Source of the DNA: an uncultured Clostridia bacterium
Lineage (GTDB): Bacteria; Bacillota; Dehalobacteriia; UBA4068; CALXSR01
Direction: 5' to 3'
DNA: 37,565 bases
Assembly: GCA_944391215.1 (NCBI GenBank)
Contig: CALXSR010000029.1
Span: 1 to 37,565 of the forward strand
Notes under the pieces: model-generated
The model's input: only the letters and a program-made list of their open reading frames with translations
Database searches by the model: none
Told to the model about the DNA's origin: nothing
Shown here: one piece after another, positions 16,422-24,869 of the stretch
Layout of the letters: every line of letters begins with the position of its first letter
Numbering within the stretch: the first letter of the stretch is position 1
Translations under genes and position numbers: made by a program

Positions 16422-17888
16422 ATGCAGCGTAAAAAATGGCTTTTTATTTTGGTAGCTAGTTTGGCTTTTTGTCTTTCTGCTTGCAATACAACGGAAAATA
16501 ATAAACAAAATACTGTGGCAGGAACTGCAGTGGAACAGCTTTTTACCATTGATAATAATGGCAGGGAAAGCATTGTAAACGGGGCCGGAAAACTAATTTT
16601 GCAAGGCAAAAAGGGGCAATTCCGCGTTATTAAGGATGGTGTTACGCAAAAATCTACTTATATTGCAGAAATTCAATACGAAGATAGTGGAGAGCGTAAC
16701 AAATACGATGAACCAATTGATATGGAGTACAAAAGCGCTCTTTATGATGTAGAGGGTAATGTATTGCGTGATATGGATGATGTCTTTTATAGTTTTGCCT
16801 GGGGGGATTATCTTTGGGTTCAACCATATGACCGGGATAAGAGTTATCTGCTAAACGCGAAAACAAATGAAATTGTTTATGATAATTTGCAATATTACAA
16901 TCAGGTGGGTAATAGCCTTGCCTTGGTTGATAAAGATGAAAACTGGCTTATTTTGGATGAAAATGGGCAGGAGATCGCGTATCGAGAAGATATTGATTAT
17001 GCTTATACTGGATTAAATGATGCCTATATCATTTATAACTGTAAAGATAATTCGAATTTATATGGAATTATGGATGAAAATTGGCAAATTCTTATCCCGT
17101 GTCAGTATGAAAGTGGTATCAATTTGACAAGTCATTATGCGGTTGTGCAAAAAGGGAATGTATCGCAAGTAATTGATTTGCCAAGCGGAGAGGTCGTTTT
17201 GTCCATGGACGATGCGTGGCAACGCTATATTTATTTTGATGGAGGCGTTGGATTGCTCCAAAGCCAAAAAGGGTTTCGGGAGGATGGCAGTGCAACGGGG
17301 TATTCTGTTTATATGGTAAACAACCAGGGAGAAACTATCAGTGACATGTTTGATTATATTACTTATGAAATCCCCAAGGAGGATGCGGCAGAAGGCCAGC
17401 CGGATTACTTTATTGGTACCAACAATGTGCAAGAAGGTCAAATGTCGGTAACTTTAATGGATAGAACGGGCCAAGTATTGTATCAAAAAACCGCAGAAAA
17501 CATTTGGTTATCGCAATGTGGCAAGGACCGCTTTGTTGTTAGTGGCTATCATAATGATGGGACAAATACTGTTTATTCATGTAGTTTGATTGATCAAACA
17601 GGGCGAGAAGTGATACCGATTGGTAAGTACGATTCTATTTATACGGTTTATAGCGATGATGGCGCTATCTTGCCCTATGTTTTTGGCGCTTTTCTTTCCT
17701 CACAGAACAATATGTTAATCAATTTATTGGATTTAGATGGGAATATTATTATTTCTAACTTGCGGCAATATTATAATTATACTGGAGGGTATTTGGTAGC
17801 AAGCAAAGGATTTTATGTTGGTTTAATGGATATGCAAGGCAATTGGTTATATAAGGAATCAATCTTTAGTGGTTTGGATCAAGATTAA
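16422..17888 (+). CDS. Lipoprotein with WG-repeat-like beta-propeller sequence
   Basis: A 488-residue exported protein. The signal peptide ends in the lipobox LSAC (Cys21), so it is anchored in the membrane facing outward. The mature part consists of repeated short units of the type YDxxGN-xxxxx-Y followed by short strands: ALYDVEGNVLRDM, WLILDENGQEIAYR, YGIMDENWQILIPCQYESG, VYMVNNQGETISD, VTLMDRTGQVLYQ, LDLDGNIIISNLRQYY and VGLMDMQGNWLY. This resembles WG/KWG-repeat proteins of Firmicutes, which have no established enzymatic role. ATG 16422 follows AAAAAAGGAGGGCATATT. The next gene, another lipoprotein, begins 16 bases after the stop, so the two form an operon. Confidence 0.75.
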   Translation: MQRKKWLFILVASLAFCLSACNTTENNKQNTVAGTAVEQLFTIDNNGRESIVNGAGKLILQGKKGQFRVIKDGVTQKSTYIAEIQYEDSGERNKYDEPIDMEYKSALYDVEGNVLRDMDDVFYSFAWGDYLWVQPYDRDKSYLLNAKTNEIVYDNLQYYNQVGNSLALVDKDENWLILDENGQEIAYREDIDYAYTGLNDAYIIYNCKDNSNLYGIMDENWQILIPCQYESGINLTSHYAVVQKGNVSQVIDLPSGEVVLSMDDAWQRYIYFDGGVGLLQSQKGFREDGSATGYSVYMVNNQGETISDMFDYITYEIPKEDAAEGQPDYFIGTNNVQEGQMSVTLMDRTGQVLYQKTAENIWLSQCGKDRFVVSGYHNDGTNTVYSCSLIDQTGREVIPIGKYDSIYTVYSDDGAILPYVFGAFLSSQNNMLINLLDLDGNIIISNLRQYYNYTGGYLVASKGFYVGLMDMQGNWLYKESIFSGLDQD

Positions 17889-17904
17889 AAAAGGAGGAGA
17901 AGAA

Positions 17905-18825
17905 ATGAAAAAATTTTGGCAAAAAATATTAGTAGGTGCTTTGGCTTTCGCGATGGTTTTTGCTCTAGCTGCTTGCGGAGAAAAAGATAATCAAGAGCCG
18001 CAAAAAGAAACACTGTTTGCCACAACAGATGATTTTCCGATTATGGATGGCTCTACGGCAAACTTACCGTTAATGGCACAAGTCATGGCCGATACCTGTG
18101 GGGTTACGCTAGAAGAGGCGCAAGAGTTAGTAAGTTGTACTACCACTCCCAATGCCTGGTTGCGTCTGGCACAAGGAGATGCAGATATTTTATTGGTTTA
18201 TGAAGCGGCGGATGTTACCAAAAAGCAATTAGAAGGGATTGGCACTGCGTTAGAAATTACGCCAATTGGTCGTGACGCCTTGGTTTTCATCAATAATAGT
18301 GATAATCCGGTCAAAAGTTTGACAGAGCAACAATTACTGGATATTTATACGGGTACCATTACCAACTGGAAAGAAGTTGGCGGTGAGGACAAGGAAATTG
18401 TTGCTTATCAAAGAAGCGAAGACAGCGGCAGTCAATCCTTGTTCATGAAATTGTTGATGAAAGAGATTACTCCAATGGCAGCTCCAACCGAATTGAAACC
18501 AACCGAAATGGGAATGTTGATCGACCAATTGGCCAGCTATAATAATAGTGCTAATGCCTTGGGCTATTCGGTATTTTATTATGCTTCCTATATGTATCAG
18601 CAGCCTGGGTTGAAATTTTTGGCAGTTAATGATGTGGAACCCAGCAACGAAACCATTGCGGATGGCAGCTATCCCTTTTTAAATGAATATTATGTTGTGA
18701 TTCGGGCTGATGAACCGGCGGATAGTCCGGCCCGTAAGTTACAAGAATGGATTTTAAGCGAGGATGGCCGTAAGGCAATAGAAACGGCTGGCTATATTGC
18801 GGTCCCGGCAGAAAAGAATGAATAG
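17905..18825 (+). CDS. PstS-like substrate-binding lipoprotein (orphan)
   Basis: A 306-residue extracytoplasmic binding protein. The signal peptide ends in lipobox LAAC (Cys24). The type-2 periplasmic-binding fold of the phosphate/tungstate group is recognised from FPIMDGSTANLPLMAQ near residue 47, LRLAQGDADILLVYE, IYTGTITNWKEVGGED near residue 150 and RSEDSGSQSLFMKLL near residue 171. This last stretch replaces the usual phosphate-contacting RxxGSGT loop, so the ligand may not be phosphate. The start ATG 17905 has AAAAAAGGAGGAG upstream; an in-frame start at 17869 would lie inside the preceding gene. No ABC permease or ATPase gene is adjacent, unusual for a transport receptor. It may sense rather than transport. 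Confidence 0.8.
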   Translation: MKKFWQKILVGALAFAMVFALAACGEKDNQEPQKETLFATTDDFPIMDGSTANLPLMAQVMADTCGVTLEEAQELVSCTTTPNAWLRLAQGDADILLVYEAADVTKKQLEGIGTALEITPIGRDALVFINNSDNPVKSLTEQQLLDIYTGTITNWKEVGGEDKEIVAYQRSEDSGSQSLFMKLLMKEITPMAAPTELKPTEMGMLIDQLASYNNSANALGYSVFYYASYMYQQPGLKFLAVNDVEPSNETIADGSYPFLNEYYVVIRADEPADSPARKLQEWILSEDGRKAIETAGYIAVPAEKNE

Positions 18826-19201
18826 GGCCGTACTATTTTGGTAGCGTTGTTGCATTGTAAAGCGAAAAGGCTTATTTAGAATCATTTACTAAGACGATAA
18901 ATAGAAAGCGCTTTTATTTTATGATAAGAGCGCTTATTTCTTTTTGTCGTGTGGCAAAAGATGAAATACGAATAGCCGATAAAACCCATATTGGAATTGG
19001 CAAACAGGAATGGCATGGGGAAACCGTTGCTAATAAAGGGAGTAGGGATCACAAATAGGCAAAATTACAAAGATATCCTTTGCTTTTGCCAAAGGTGATT
19101 TGGTCTGTTTTTGCTAAAAGAAAGTATAAAAGAAGCGCTCAAAAATATTGGGAGGGAACCGGGATAATAATGCGGTACAAGTATTGTAACCATGTCGTGG
19201 C
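18826..19201. other. Gene-free stretch downstream of the lipoprotein pair
   Basis: Apart from the terminator at 18906-18945 I see no gene. A ~34-codon frame from a GTG near 18955 to a TAG near 19059 has no ribosome binding site and no recognised motif. Confidence 0.4.
18906..18945 (+). terminator. Terminator of the lipoprotein operon
   Basis: AAGCGCTTTTA (18906-18916) pairs with TAAGAGCGCTT (18925-18935) with one wobble, followed by ATTTCTTTTT. Confidence 0.7.
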
Positions 19202-19246
19202 AAAAAAAAGCCTGCAATAAAACTTCATTTTGAAGCTTATAGCAGG
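19202..19246 (-). terminator. Terminator of tRNA-Lys
   Basis: Read on the minus strand the hairpin pairs CCTGC with GCAGG and has further pairing inside (CTTCA/TGAAG), ending in a run of eight T at 19209-19202. Confidence 0.75.
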
Positions 19247-19253
19247 TTATTTT

Positions 19254-19329
19254 TGGTGAACCGCCAGGGGCTCGAACCCTGGACCCTCTGATTAAGAGTC
19301 AGATGCTCTACCAACTGAGCTAGCGGTTC
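19254..19329 (-). tRNA. tRNA-Lys (anticodon CTT), 3' CCA encoded
   Basis: The minus strand folds into acceptor GAACCGC/GCGGTTC, D arm GCTC/GAGC, anticodon stem TCTGA/TCAGA with loop CTCTTAA (anticodon CTT), T stem CAGGG/CCCTG with loop TTCGAGC, discriminator A and encoded CCA. Length 76 nt; all stems are fully paired. Confidence 0.96.
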
Positions 19330-19390
19330 ATATGAATAAAGTCAATAAATATCTTATCACCAGAGAATGGAAATTGCAATCCTTAATCCT

Positions 19391-19430
19391 AAAAAAAAAC
19401 AAAGCCGCGCTCTGCACGCGGTTTTGTTTT
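19391..19430 (-). terminator. Terminator of the cysteine-catabolic operon (bidirectional shape)
   Basis: AACAAAGCCGCG (19398-19409) pairs with CGCGGTTTTGTT (19417-19428) with one wobble. A run of nine A on the left acts as the T tract on the minus strand. It lies about 180 bases past the ATC-hydrolase-like gene; no gene was seen between. Confidence 0.65.
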
Positions 19431-19606
19431 ATGTAAGAAAGGAAAGGAGTGGATGTTGAATTAAGAAAGGAATAAAAGTATGACCAATTATCTTTGAAGG
19501 GAACTCGCGGCAGAAAATAGATTATTCCTTTGTTGTTAATAGAATAATGTTTTTTATGCAGAATGTCAATAATGAATTTGAATAATTATAGAAATTCATT
19601 GCATAT

Positions 19607-20317
19607 TTAATATTCATTTCCTATGGGAATTGTAAAATATTGCGCAATTTGCCTATCGATTTCCAATAATATGCTTTTCCCAAACATATTTTGAAAAACT
19701 TCTCTTGTTTTGTTTATGATAGCTTGCCCTTCTGATCCAAAATCTGCTAGGATTTGGTTACTTACGGTAGACAGAATATGAGCGGTATGATAAGAAAAAT
19801 CACGAATATAGCGTCTGCCAATTTGTTGCAATCTGCTTTGCATAAATGCATAATCTTGCGCTGTGAATTCTGCCCCCCAATCAAAGGCACAAATTTTGCT
19901 GCCGTTGCTTAAGGTAGAAAGTACTTGTAAGGATAGCTGTGGATTGAAACCGTAATATAAATTTTTATCTACGGCTTGACAATAATAGTTGCCATATTCT
20001 AAAAGCCCATGTTTTTTCCAGGCTTCGCACCAATCGCAAACAGTAATTTGCGTCATAAAACGGCCATTGTGATTTCCTGCTTCGGCCTGCATTTCCCCGG
20101 TTTCGCTTTGCCACTCGCTATATATTTGATAGGAAACAGGGTTTAATTCATCGCCATTTTCTTTGGCATAAGCGGCCATCCTTCTCCCACGTTCTTGGCC
20201 ATAGAGTGCAACGGCGTCTAATATTGTTTTTTCTCCGGCTTTGCCTTTAGTCAAAATACATTCTTTAGCCAAAAGAGCAAAAATAACGGCATGATGCTCT
20301 ACTCCAACTTTTTCCAT
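19607..20317 (-). CDS. L-2-amino-thiazoline-4-carboxylic acid hydrolase family protein
   Basis: A 236-residue protein resembling the ATC hydrolase family. In Pseudomonas this enzyme opens the thiazoline ring of ATC to N-carbamoyl-cysteine, which a second enzyme converts to cysteine. Family marks are AVALYGQERGRRMAAYAKEN near residue 35, TVCDWCEAWKKHGLLEYGNY near residue 92, then a YC plus FNPQLSLQVLSTLSNGSKIC stretch near 125-145 and FDWGAEF. The ATG at 20315-20317 lacks a strong Shine-Dalgarno but has AAAGGAGTCATACA upstream. It lies 154 bases downstream of a cysteine desulfidase gene in the same direction, which fits processing a cysteine derivative before desulfuration. Members of this family in anaerobes are mostly uncharacterised, so the exact substrate is inference. 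Confidence 0.75.
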   Translation of the reverse strand: MEKVGVEHHAVIFALLAKECILTKGKAGEKTILDAVALYGQERGRRMAAYAKENGDELNPVSYQIYSEWQSETGEMQAEAGNHNGRFMTQITVCDWCEAWKKHGLLEYGNYYCQAVDKNLYYGFNPQLSLQVLSTLSNGSKICAFDWGAEFTAQDYAFMQSRLQQIGRRYIRDFSYHTAHILSTVSNQILADFGSEGQAIINKTREVFQNMFGKSILLEIDRQIAQYFTIPIGNEY

Positions 20318-20471
20318 TGTATGACTCCTTTGTTTTTATATACTTTTGCTTACATCTTTTTAAATAACGCTTTTTATTTCTCCCAATTTCCTTTTGTGTT
20401 CCTACCATTCTAAAACCCTTGAAATTATAAGGCTGTGGATCTACCGGGAACACTTAAAAGAATTGAAAATT

Positions 20472-21755
20472 TTATTTCTCATCAATCATAATTCTTAATA
20501 TTTCGGTATCAGTTTCTTTCATTCCGTCGCGTCCTAATTTGCCAATACTTTGAATGGTTTTTTCTACATTTTCTTTTACGATACCTTCCCCGGGTTGAAA
20601 GCTTTTATCTTTAATTGCCATATTATGGGCCATAATGGCGGCGTCTACTGCCGAAGCGATTTTAGCCGCACAGGATGGTTTAGCGCCGTCGCAAACAATA
20701 CCGGAAACATTGGCTAAGGTATTGGTGATGGTTTTTTCTATTTGCGCTAAATTTCCATCGTATAAATAAGTGATGGCGGCTCCACTACCACATGCAGCGC
20801 TGACCGCTCCGCAATAAGCGGAAAGGCGGCCAATTCCTGTTTTTTGGTGAATGGCAACTAAGTTGCTAATTAAAAGAGCACGATATAATTTTTCTTGTGT
20901 TACTGCTAAATGCTGAGCATATTTAATCACGGGTAGGGAAGCAGCCATTCCTTGGTTGCCACTACCGGAATTGATAATAACCGGCATAACGCAACCGCTC
21001 ATGCGAGCATCGGAACCGGCAGCCGGATAAGCTTTTGCTAAGGTAATAATATCTTCTCCATAAGATTCCAATAAAGTAGCGCCCACATTTGCCCCATAGG
21101 CATGTTGCAAACCTTCTTCGGCAATGCGGGTATTATATTCTATTTGTGCGTCTAATATCTCTTTTACATCCGCTATTTGGGCGCTTTGGGCAAAATCATA
21201 AATATCGGCTACCGTCAGTAAAGAACGGTCGATTGGCGCCTGGGCTAATTCTGGATCATTGGTTTCTTGTTGAAAAAGAATTTCCCCGTTTTTCTCCATG
21301 CGGCTAATGGCGGTATGTTCATTTTTAATCTCTACTAGAGTAGATTGCGGACCTTTTTGCATTGTGACAATAATATGTAAATTCACAGTATTAGGAATCA
21401 GCTGTACCTGACAAATACCCTGTGCCAATAGAGTTTTGGTTTTTTCAACATCTTCTTTTTGCACATTGGTTAATACCTCAAGTTTTTTTGCGGCCGTTCC
21501 AGCCAAAGCGCCTAAAATAGCGCTGGCTTCGATACCTCTTAAATTGCCGGTTTGGGGAACGATAACCCCTTTGACATTTTTTATGATATTGCCGCTGGCG
21601 GCAACTGTAATGGTATCTGGGAAATCCCCTAACAGTTCTTTTGCTTTTGCCGATGCATAGGCAATTGCAATTGGTTCAGTACAGCCTAATGCAGGCACTA
21701 ACTCTTCTTTTAAAATCGCCAAATAAGTTTGATATTTGTGGTCTTGTTGATTCAT
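20472..21755 (-). CDS. cyuA: L-cysteine desulfidase / serine dehydratase-like protein (CyuA/YhaM, UPF0597)
   Basis: A 427-residue protein of the UPF0597/CyuA family, iron-sulfur enzymes that split L-cysteine to pyruvate, ammonia and hydrogen sulfide in anaerobic bacteria. Family motifs are ELVPALGCTEPIAIAYASAK near residue 15, AGSDARMSGCVMPVIINSGS near 242 with SGNQGMAASLPV, SAYCGAVSAACGSGAAITYL near 315 and CDGAKPSCAAKIASAVDAA near 355. The conserved cysteines in the last three are candidate [4Fe-4S] ligands. The ATG at 21753-21755 has TTGGAGGTTAAATC upstream. It is the first gene of a minus-strand pair with the ATC-hydrolase-family gene. An inverted repeat lies in its leader region. A few family members act on other amino acids, so cysteine is likely but not certain. 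Confidence 0.88.
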   Translation of the reverse strand: MNQQDHKYQTYLAILKEELVPALGCTEPIAIAYASAKAKELLGDFPDTITVAASGNIIKNVKGVIVPQTGNLRGIEASAILGALAGTAAKKLEVLTNVQKEDVEKTKTLLAQGICQVQLIPNTVNLHIIVTMQKGPQSTLVEIKNEHTAISRMEKNGEILFQQETNDPELAQAPIDRSLLTVADIYDFAQSAQIADVKEILDAQIEYNTRIAEEGLQHAYGANVGATLLESYGEDIITLAKAYPAAGSDARMSGCVMPVIINSGSGNQGMAASLPVIKYAQHLAVTQEKLYRALLISNLVAIHQKTGIGRLSAYCGAVSAACGSGAAITYLYDGNLAQIEKTITNTLANVSGIVCDGAKPSCAAKIASAVDAAIMAHNMAIKDKSFQPGEGIVKENVEKTIQSIGKLGRDGMKETDTEILRIMIDEK

Positions 21756-21790
21756 GATTTAACCTCCAACGGAAAAGATATTCGGAAAGG

Positions 21791-21823
21791 ACAGTAAATG
21801 GAATGAGAAATGATTTTTACTGT
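21791..21823 (-). promoter_or_regulatory. Operator-like dyad upstream of cyuA
   Basis: ACAGTAAA (21791-21798) and TTTACTGT (21816-21823) are perfect 8-bp inverted arms, 17 bases apart, about 35-70 bases before the start codon. A possible minus-strand -10 (TATATT) lies just upstream of it. The binding protein is unknown. Confidence 0.45.
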
Positions 21824-21873
21824 AATATAAAATAATTATCCTTTTTTAGTGAAAATCCTTTTTTTATAATGAG

Positions 21874-21903
21874 TAACAAAAAAGGATAGCTTAAGCTATC
21901 CTT
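21874..21903 (-). terminator. Terminator of the ABC-F gene
   Basis: A perfect 22-base palindrome AAGGATAGCTT/AAGCTATCCTT (21882-21903) overlaps the stop codon and is followed on the minus strand by a T run. Confidence 0.85.
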
Positions 21904-23503
21904 ACAAGTTTTGTTCCGCTTTATAGGCCAAATAATCGTCATAATCGGAAAGCCGATCTAAAATAGTGCCGTCGGGTCGGATTTCTATAATACGATTGGC
22001 TACGGTTTCTATAAATTCATGGTCATGAGAGGTAAAAAGAACAATACTTTTAAAATCCATCAAACCATTATTTACAGCAGTAATGGATTCTAAGTCTAAA
22101 TGGTTGGTAGGTTGATCCAATAACAGGACATTGGCATTTTTTAACATCATACGGGATAACATGCAACGAACTTTTTCCCCCCCGGAAAGCACTTTAACTT
22201 TTTTGAATACATCTTCGCCGGAAAAAAGCATTCTCCCCAAAAAGCCGCGCAAATAAGTATCCGTTTGGTCTTGCGAGTATTGGCGCAACCAATCGATGAT
22301 GCTAGATTCTTCCTCTGTAAAATAAGCGGTATTATCTTTAGGGAAATAAGAACGAGAAGTGCTAACCCCCCATTTGATACTGCCGCTGTCCGGTTCAATT
22401 TCTTCCGCTAAAATTTGTAATAATGCGGTGGTAGCAATTTCATTTTCACTTATCAAGGCGACTTTATCCCCTTTATTTAATTGAAAAGAAATAGTATTCA
22501 AAACCAAATTACCATCTATTGTTTTGCTTACGCCGTCTACTGTTAAAATTTCTTTCCCAATTTCGCGATCTATTTGAAAGCTCACGAAGGGATAACGACG
22601 AGAAGAGGCAGGCATTTCTTCCACTTGTAATTTTTCCAATAACTTTTTCCGAGAAGTGGCTTGTTTGGATTTGGATTTGTTGGCTGAAAAGCGAGCGATG
22701 AAGTTTTGCAATTCTTTTCTTTTTTCCTCGTCCTTTTTGTTTTGCATACGTAACATTTTTTGCATGAGCTGGCTGGATTGATACCAAAAATCATAGTTGC
22801 CCACATAAAGTTTAATTTTGGTATAATCCACATCCACAATATGGGTACAAACCGTATTTAAAAAGTGCCGATCGTGGGATACCACGATCACTGTACCAGG
22901 ATAATCTAATAAAAAATCTTCCAGCCAATTGATAGCTTGAATATCCAAACCATTGGTGGGCTCATCTAATAAAATAATTTCCGGATTGCCAAAAAGAGCC
23001 TGTGCCAACAAAACTTTTACCTTTTCGTTACCGGTTAAAGAACTCATTTGTTGCTCTAATAAGGATTCTGGTAAACCCAAACCTTGTATCAGACGAGAGG
23101 CGTCCGATTCTGCTTCCCAGCCATTTAATTCTGCAAATCGTCCCTCCAATTCAGAAACCAGTAATCCATCTTCGTCATTAAAATCCGGTTTTTCATAAAG
23201 GGCGTCTTTCTGTTTCATAATGGTATATAATTCCATATTGCCCATAATAATGGTATCTAGTACGGTATACTGGTCATAGGCAAAATGATCCTGTTTTAGT
23301 ACAGACATCCTGCTTTGATCGGGAATGGAAATTTCCCCGGTAGACGGTTCTAATTCACCAGATAAAATTTTTAAAAAAGTAGATTTCCCGGCTCCGTTTG
23401 CCCCGATAATACCATAACAGTTCCCGGGTGTAAATTTTAAATTGACATCGGAAAACAAATTACTGCCATCGAAACTTAAACTAATATTGGATACGATAAT
23501 CAT
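21902..23503 (-). CDS. ABC-F family ATP-binding protein (YkpA/YbiT type)
   Basis: A soluble twin-ATPase protein of the ABC-F class; these bind the ribosome and act on stalled or antibiotic-blocked translation. NBD1 has Walker A GANGAGKS, Walker B IILLDEPTNGLD and VVSHDRHFLNTVCTHI. Its signature is SLTGNEKVKV, not LSGGE, as is usual in the YkpA branch. A linker rich in Lys (QNKKDEEKRKEL, NKSKSKQATSRKK) joins the domains. NBD2 has LSGGEKVRC and LLLDQPTNHLD, with Gln at the usual catalytic Glu. The start is taken at ATG 23501-23503, giving 533 residues beginning MIIVSNISLSFDG; the frame is open 15 codons upstream but family members begin here. A weak GGTGAAG precedes it. Confidence 0.88.
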   Translation of the reverse strand: MIIVSNISLSFDGSNLFSDVNLKFTPGNCYGIIGANGAGKSTFLKILSGELEPSTGEISIPDQSRMSVLKQDHFAYDQYTVLDTIIMGNMELYTIMKQKDALYEKPDFNDEDGLLVSELEGRFAELNGWEAESDASRLIQGLGLPESLLEQQMSSLTGNEKVKVLLAQALFGNPEIILLDEPTNGLDIQAINWLEDFLLDYPGTVIVVSHDRHFLNTVCTHIVDVDYTKIKLYVGNYDFWYQSSQLMQKMLRMQNKKDEEKRKELQNFIARFSANKSKSKQATSRKKLLEKLQVEEMPASSRRYPFVSFQIDREIGKEILTVDGVSKTIDGNLVLNTISFQLNKGDKVALISENEIATTALLQILAEEIEPDSGSIKWGVSTSRSYFPKDNTAYFTEEESSIIDWLRQYSQDQTDTYLRGFLGRMLFSGEDVFKKVKVLSGGEKVRCMLSRMMLKNANVLLLDQPTNHLDLESITAVNNGLMDFKSIVLFTSHDHEFIETVANRIIEIRPDGTILDRLSDYDDYLAYKAEQNL

Positions 23504-23765
23504 GACTTCACCATTTTTTTCATATTTGTGCCGACTATTTCCTTGCACAGATTTTTATTTTAGCATATTCCTAGTTAAAATGCCAGTAGATGAGCTTTTT
23601 GTTTTGAATGAAATTGCAAAACGAACAAAACTTTTTCCAATTTGGTATGGAACTTGAAGCTGCTTATATAATGTGTTAGGATAAAAAATAATATATGCAG
23701 TTTTAAACAGCTTTGGCAATTTGTTATGATTGCTTGGCGAAAAGATAAGATAGGAGGGAACGCAA

Positions 23766-24389
23766 ATGAAAGTATTGATGGTAAATGGTAGTTCACATCC
23801 AAATGGAACAACCTGTACGGCGCTGCTAGAAATTGGCAAAACCTTAGCGCAAGAGGGGATAGAATATGAAATTTTTCAATTAGGCGCAGCACCCATTCGG
23901 GATTGTATTGGTTGTGGCCGCTGTAATGAACAAGGATGTATTTTTGCCGATGATTGTGTGAATTCGTTTCTCTCTTTGGCCAAAGAAGCGGATGGCTTTG
24001 TGTTTGGTACGCCGGTATATTATGCACATCCAAGCGGTAGGATTCTATCTTTTTTGGATCGTGTTTTTTATAGTGGCGACAAAATATTTGCCCATAAACC
24101 TGGCGCAGCGGTGGCGGTAGCAAGAAGAGGCGGCACAACGGCGTCTTTTGATGTGTTAAATAAATATTTTGGTATTTCCCAAATGCCTATCGTTAGTTCT
24201 ACTTATTGGAATATGGTGCATGGCAATAATGGTGAAGAGGCAAAATTAGATGCAGAAGGCCTGCAAACCATGCGTAATATTGGCCATAATATGGCTTGGA
24301 TGTTAAAATGCTTTGCTGCTGGTCAGGAAAAGGGCATCCCAATGCCAGCTACCGAGCAAGGCCAGCGGACGAATTTTATTCGCCTGTAA
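23766..24389 (+). CDS. Iron-sulfur flavoprotein-like NAD(P)H-dependent FMN oxidoreductase
   Basis: A 207-residue flavodoxin-fold protein. The FMN phosphate loop is MVNGSSHPNGTTCTALL at the N-terminus. Cysteines in CIGCGRCNEQGC then DDC (about residues 48-64) form a compact CxxCxxCx4C pattern, as in iron-sulfur flavoproteins of anaerobes that carry a [4Fe-4S] cluster. GTPVYYAHPSG near residue 79 is the second flavin-binding segment. ATG 23766 follows TAGGAGGGAACGCAA. It is monocistronic and divergent from the ABC-F gene. Likely an electron-transfer or quinone/peroxide-reducing protein; the physiological partner is unknown. Confidence 0.85.
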   Translation: MKVLMVNGSSHPNGTTCTALLEIGKTLAQEGIEYEIFQLGAAPIRDCIGCGRCNEQGCIFADDCVNSFLSLAKEADGFVFGTPVYYAHPSGRILSFLDRVFYSGDKIFAHKPGAAVAVARRGGTTASFDVLNKYFGISQMPIVSSTYWNMVHGNNGEEAKLDAEGLQTMRNIGHNMAWMLKCFAAGQEKGIPMPATEQGQRTNFIRL

Positions 24390-24435
24390 AACAATAATAT
24401 TACAATTTTATTTTTCTGGCATTTTTATTGATTGA

Positions 24436-24864
24436 TGTGTGAAAATAAAGGATCAAAAAATTGTATTAGATGGCCGAGGTTATCTTGATGTTCTAATTAA
24501 ACAATACTATAATTTGGATCAATATAGCTGGTAGTATCCGGTTATCAGTAATGCTGGCATCCCGGTGGTGATTGATAATCAGTCGGCTAGCAAATTAAGT
24601 TATCATTGCGCTCGTTTTGTACTGGAAAAAGGCCTGCCGGATCATGCCTATGATGTAGGCTTTTCTATCGATGGTCGCAAGATATTCGTTTAACCAGCGG
24701 ACTGCCTTTCTATTTAGGGGGGATTGCGGACGGCCAATGCCCCTTTGCAACACTTATATAATAAGCATACTACTGGTATTATCGTGGAAGATATTATGAA
24801 TGCAGAAGAGCTTGTAAAAGAACAAGGTTTTGCTGATTTACAGAATATATTTTATACTATTAAA
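24436..24864 (+). pseudogene. Decayed coding region upstream of the LPKTG ORF
   Basis: No intact ORF spans this stretch, but protein-like sequence is spread over several frames. From GTG 24439 one frame reads VKIKDQKIVLDGRGYLDVLI, meets TAG at 24532-24534, continues in the same frame with YPVISNAGIPVVIDNQSASK and ends at TAA 24691. From about 24675 another frame reads DIRLTSGLPFYLGGIADG. A third reads HTTGIIVEDIMNAEELVKEQ to a TGA at about 24871. At least one nonsense change and two frameshifts are needed to join them. The product is not recognised. It may be the lost N-terminal part of the following LPKTG protein, which lacks a signal peptide. Confidence 0.55.
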
Positions 24865-24869
24865 ATGAA

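Noticed and set aside
18950..19060. Short + strand frame of about 34 codons after the lipoprotein operon
   Set aside because: No ribosome binding site or similarity seen; it lies downstream of a terminator.
20265..20453. 62-codon minus-strand ORF between cyuA and the ATC-hydrolase-like gene
   Set aside because: It overlaps the start of the ATC-hydrolase-like gene in another frame and has no motif.
23575..24138. Minus-strand ORF of 187 codons
   Set aside because: Overlaps the flavoprotein gene on the opposite strand; no recognisable motif or start signal.
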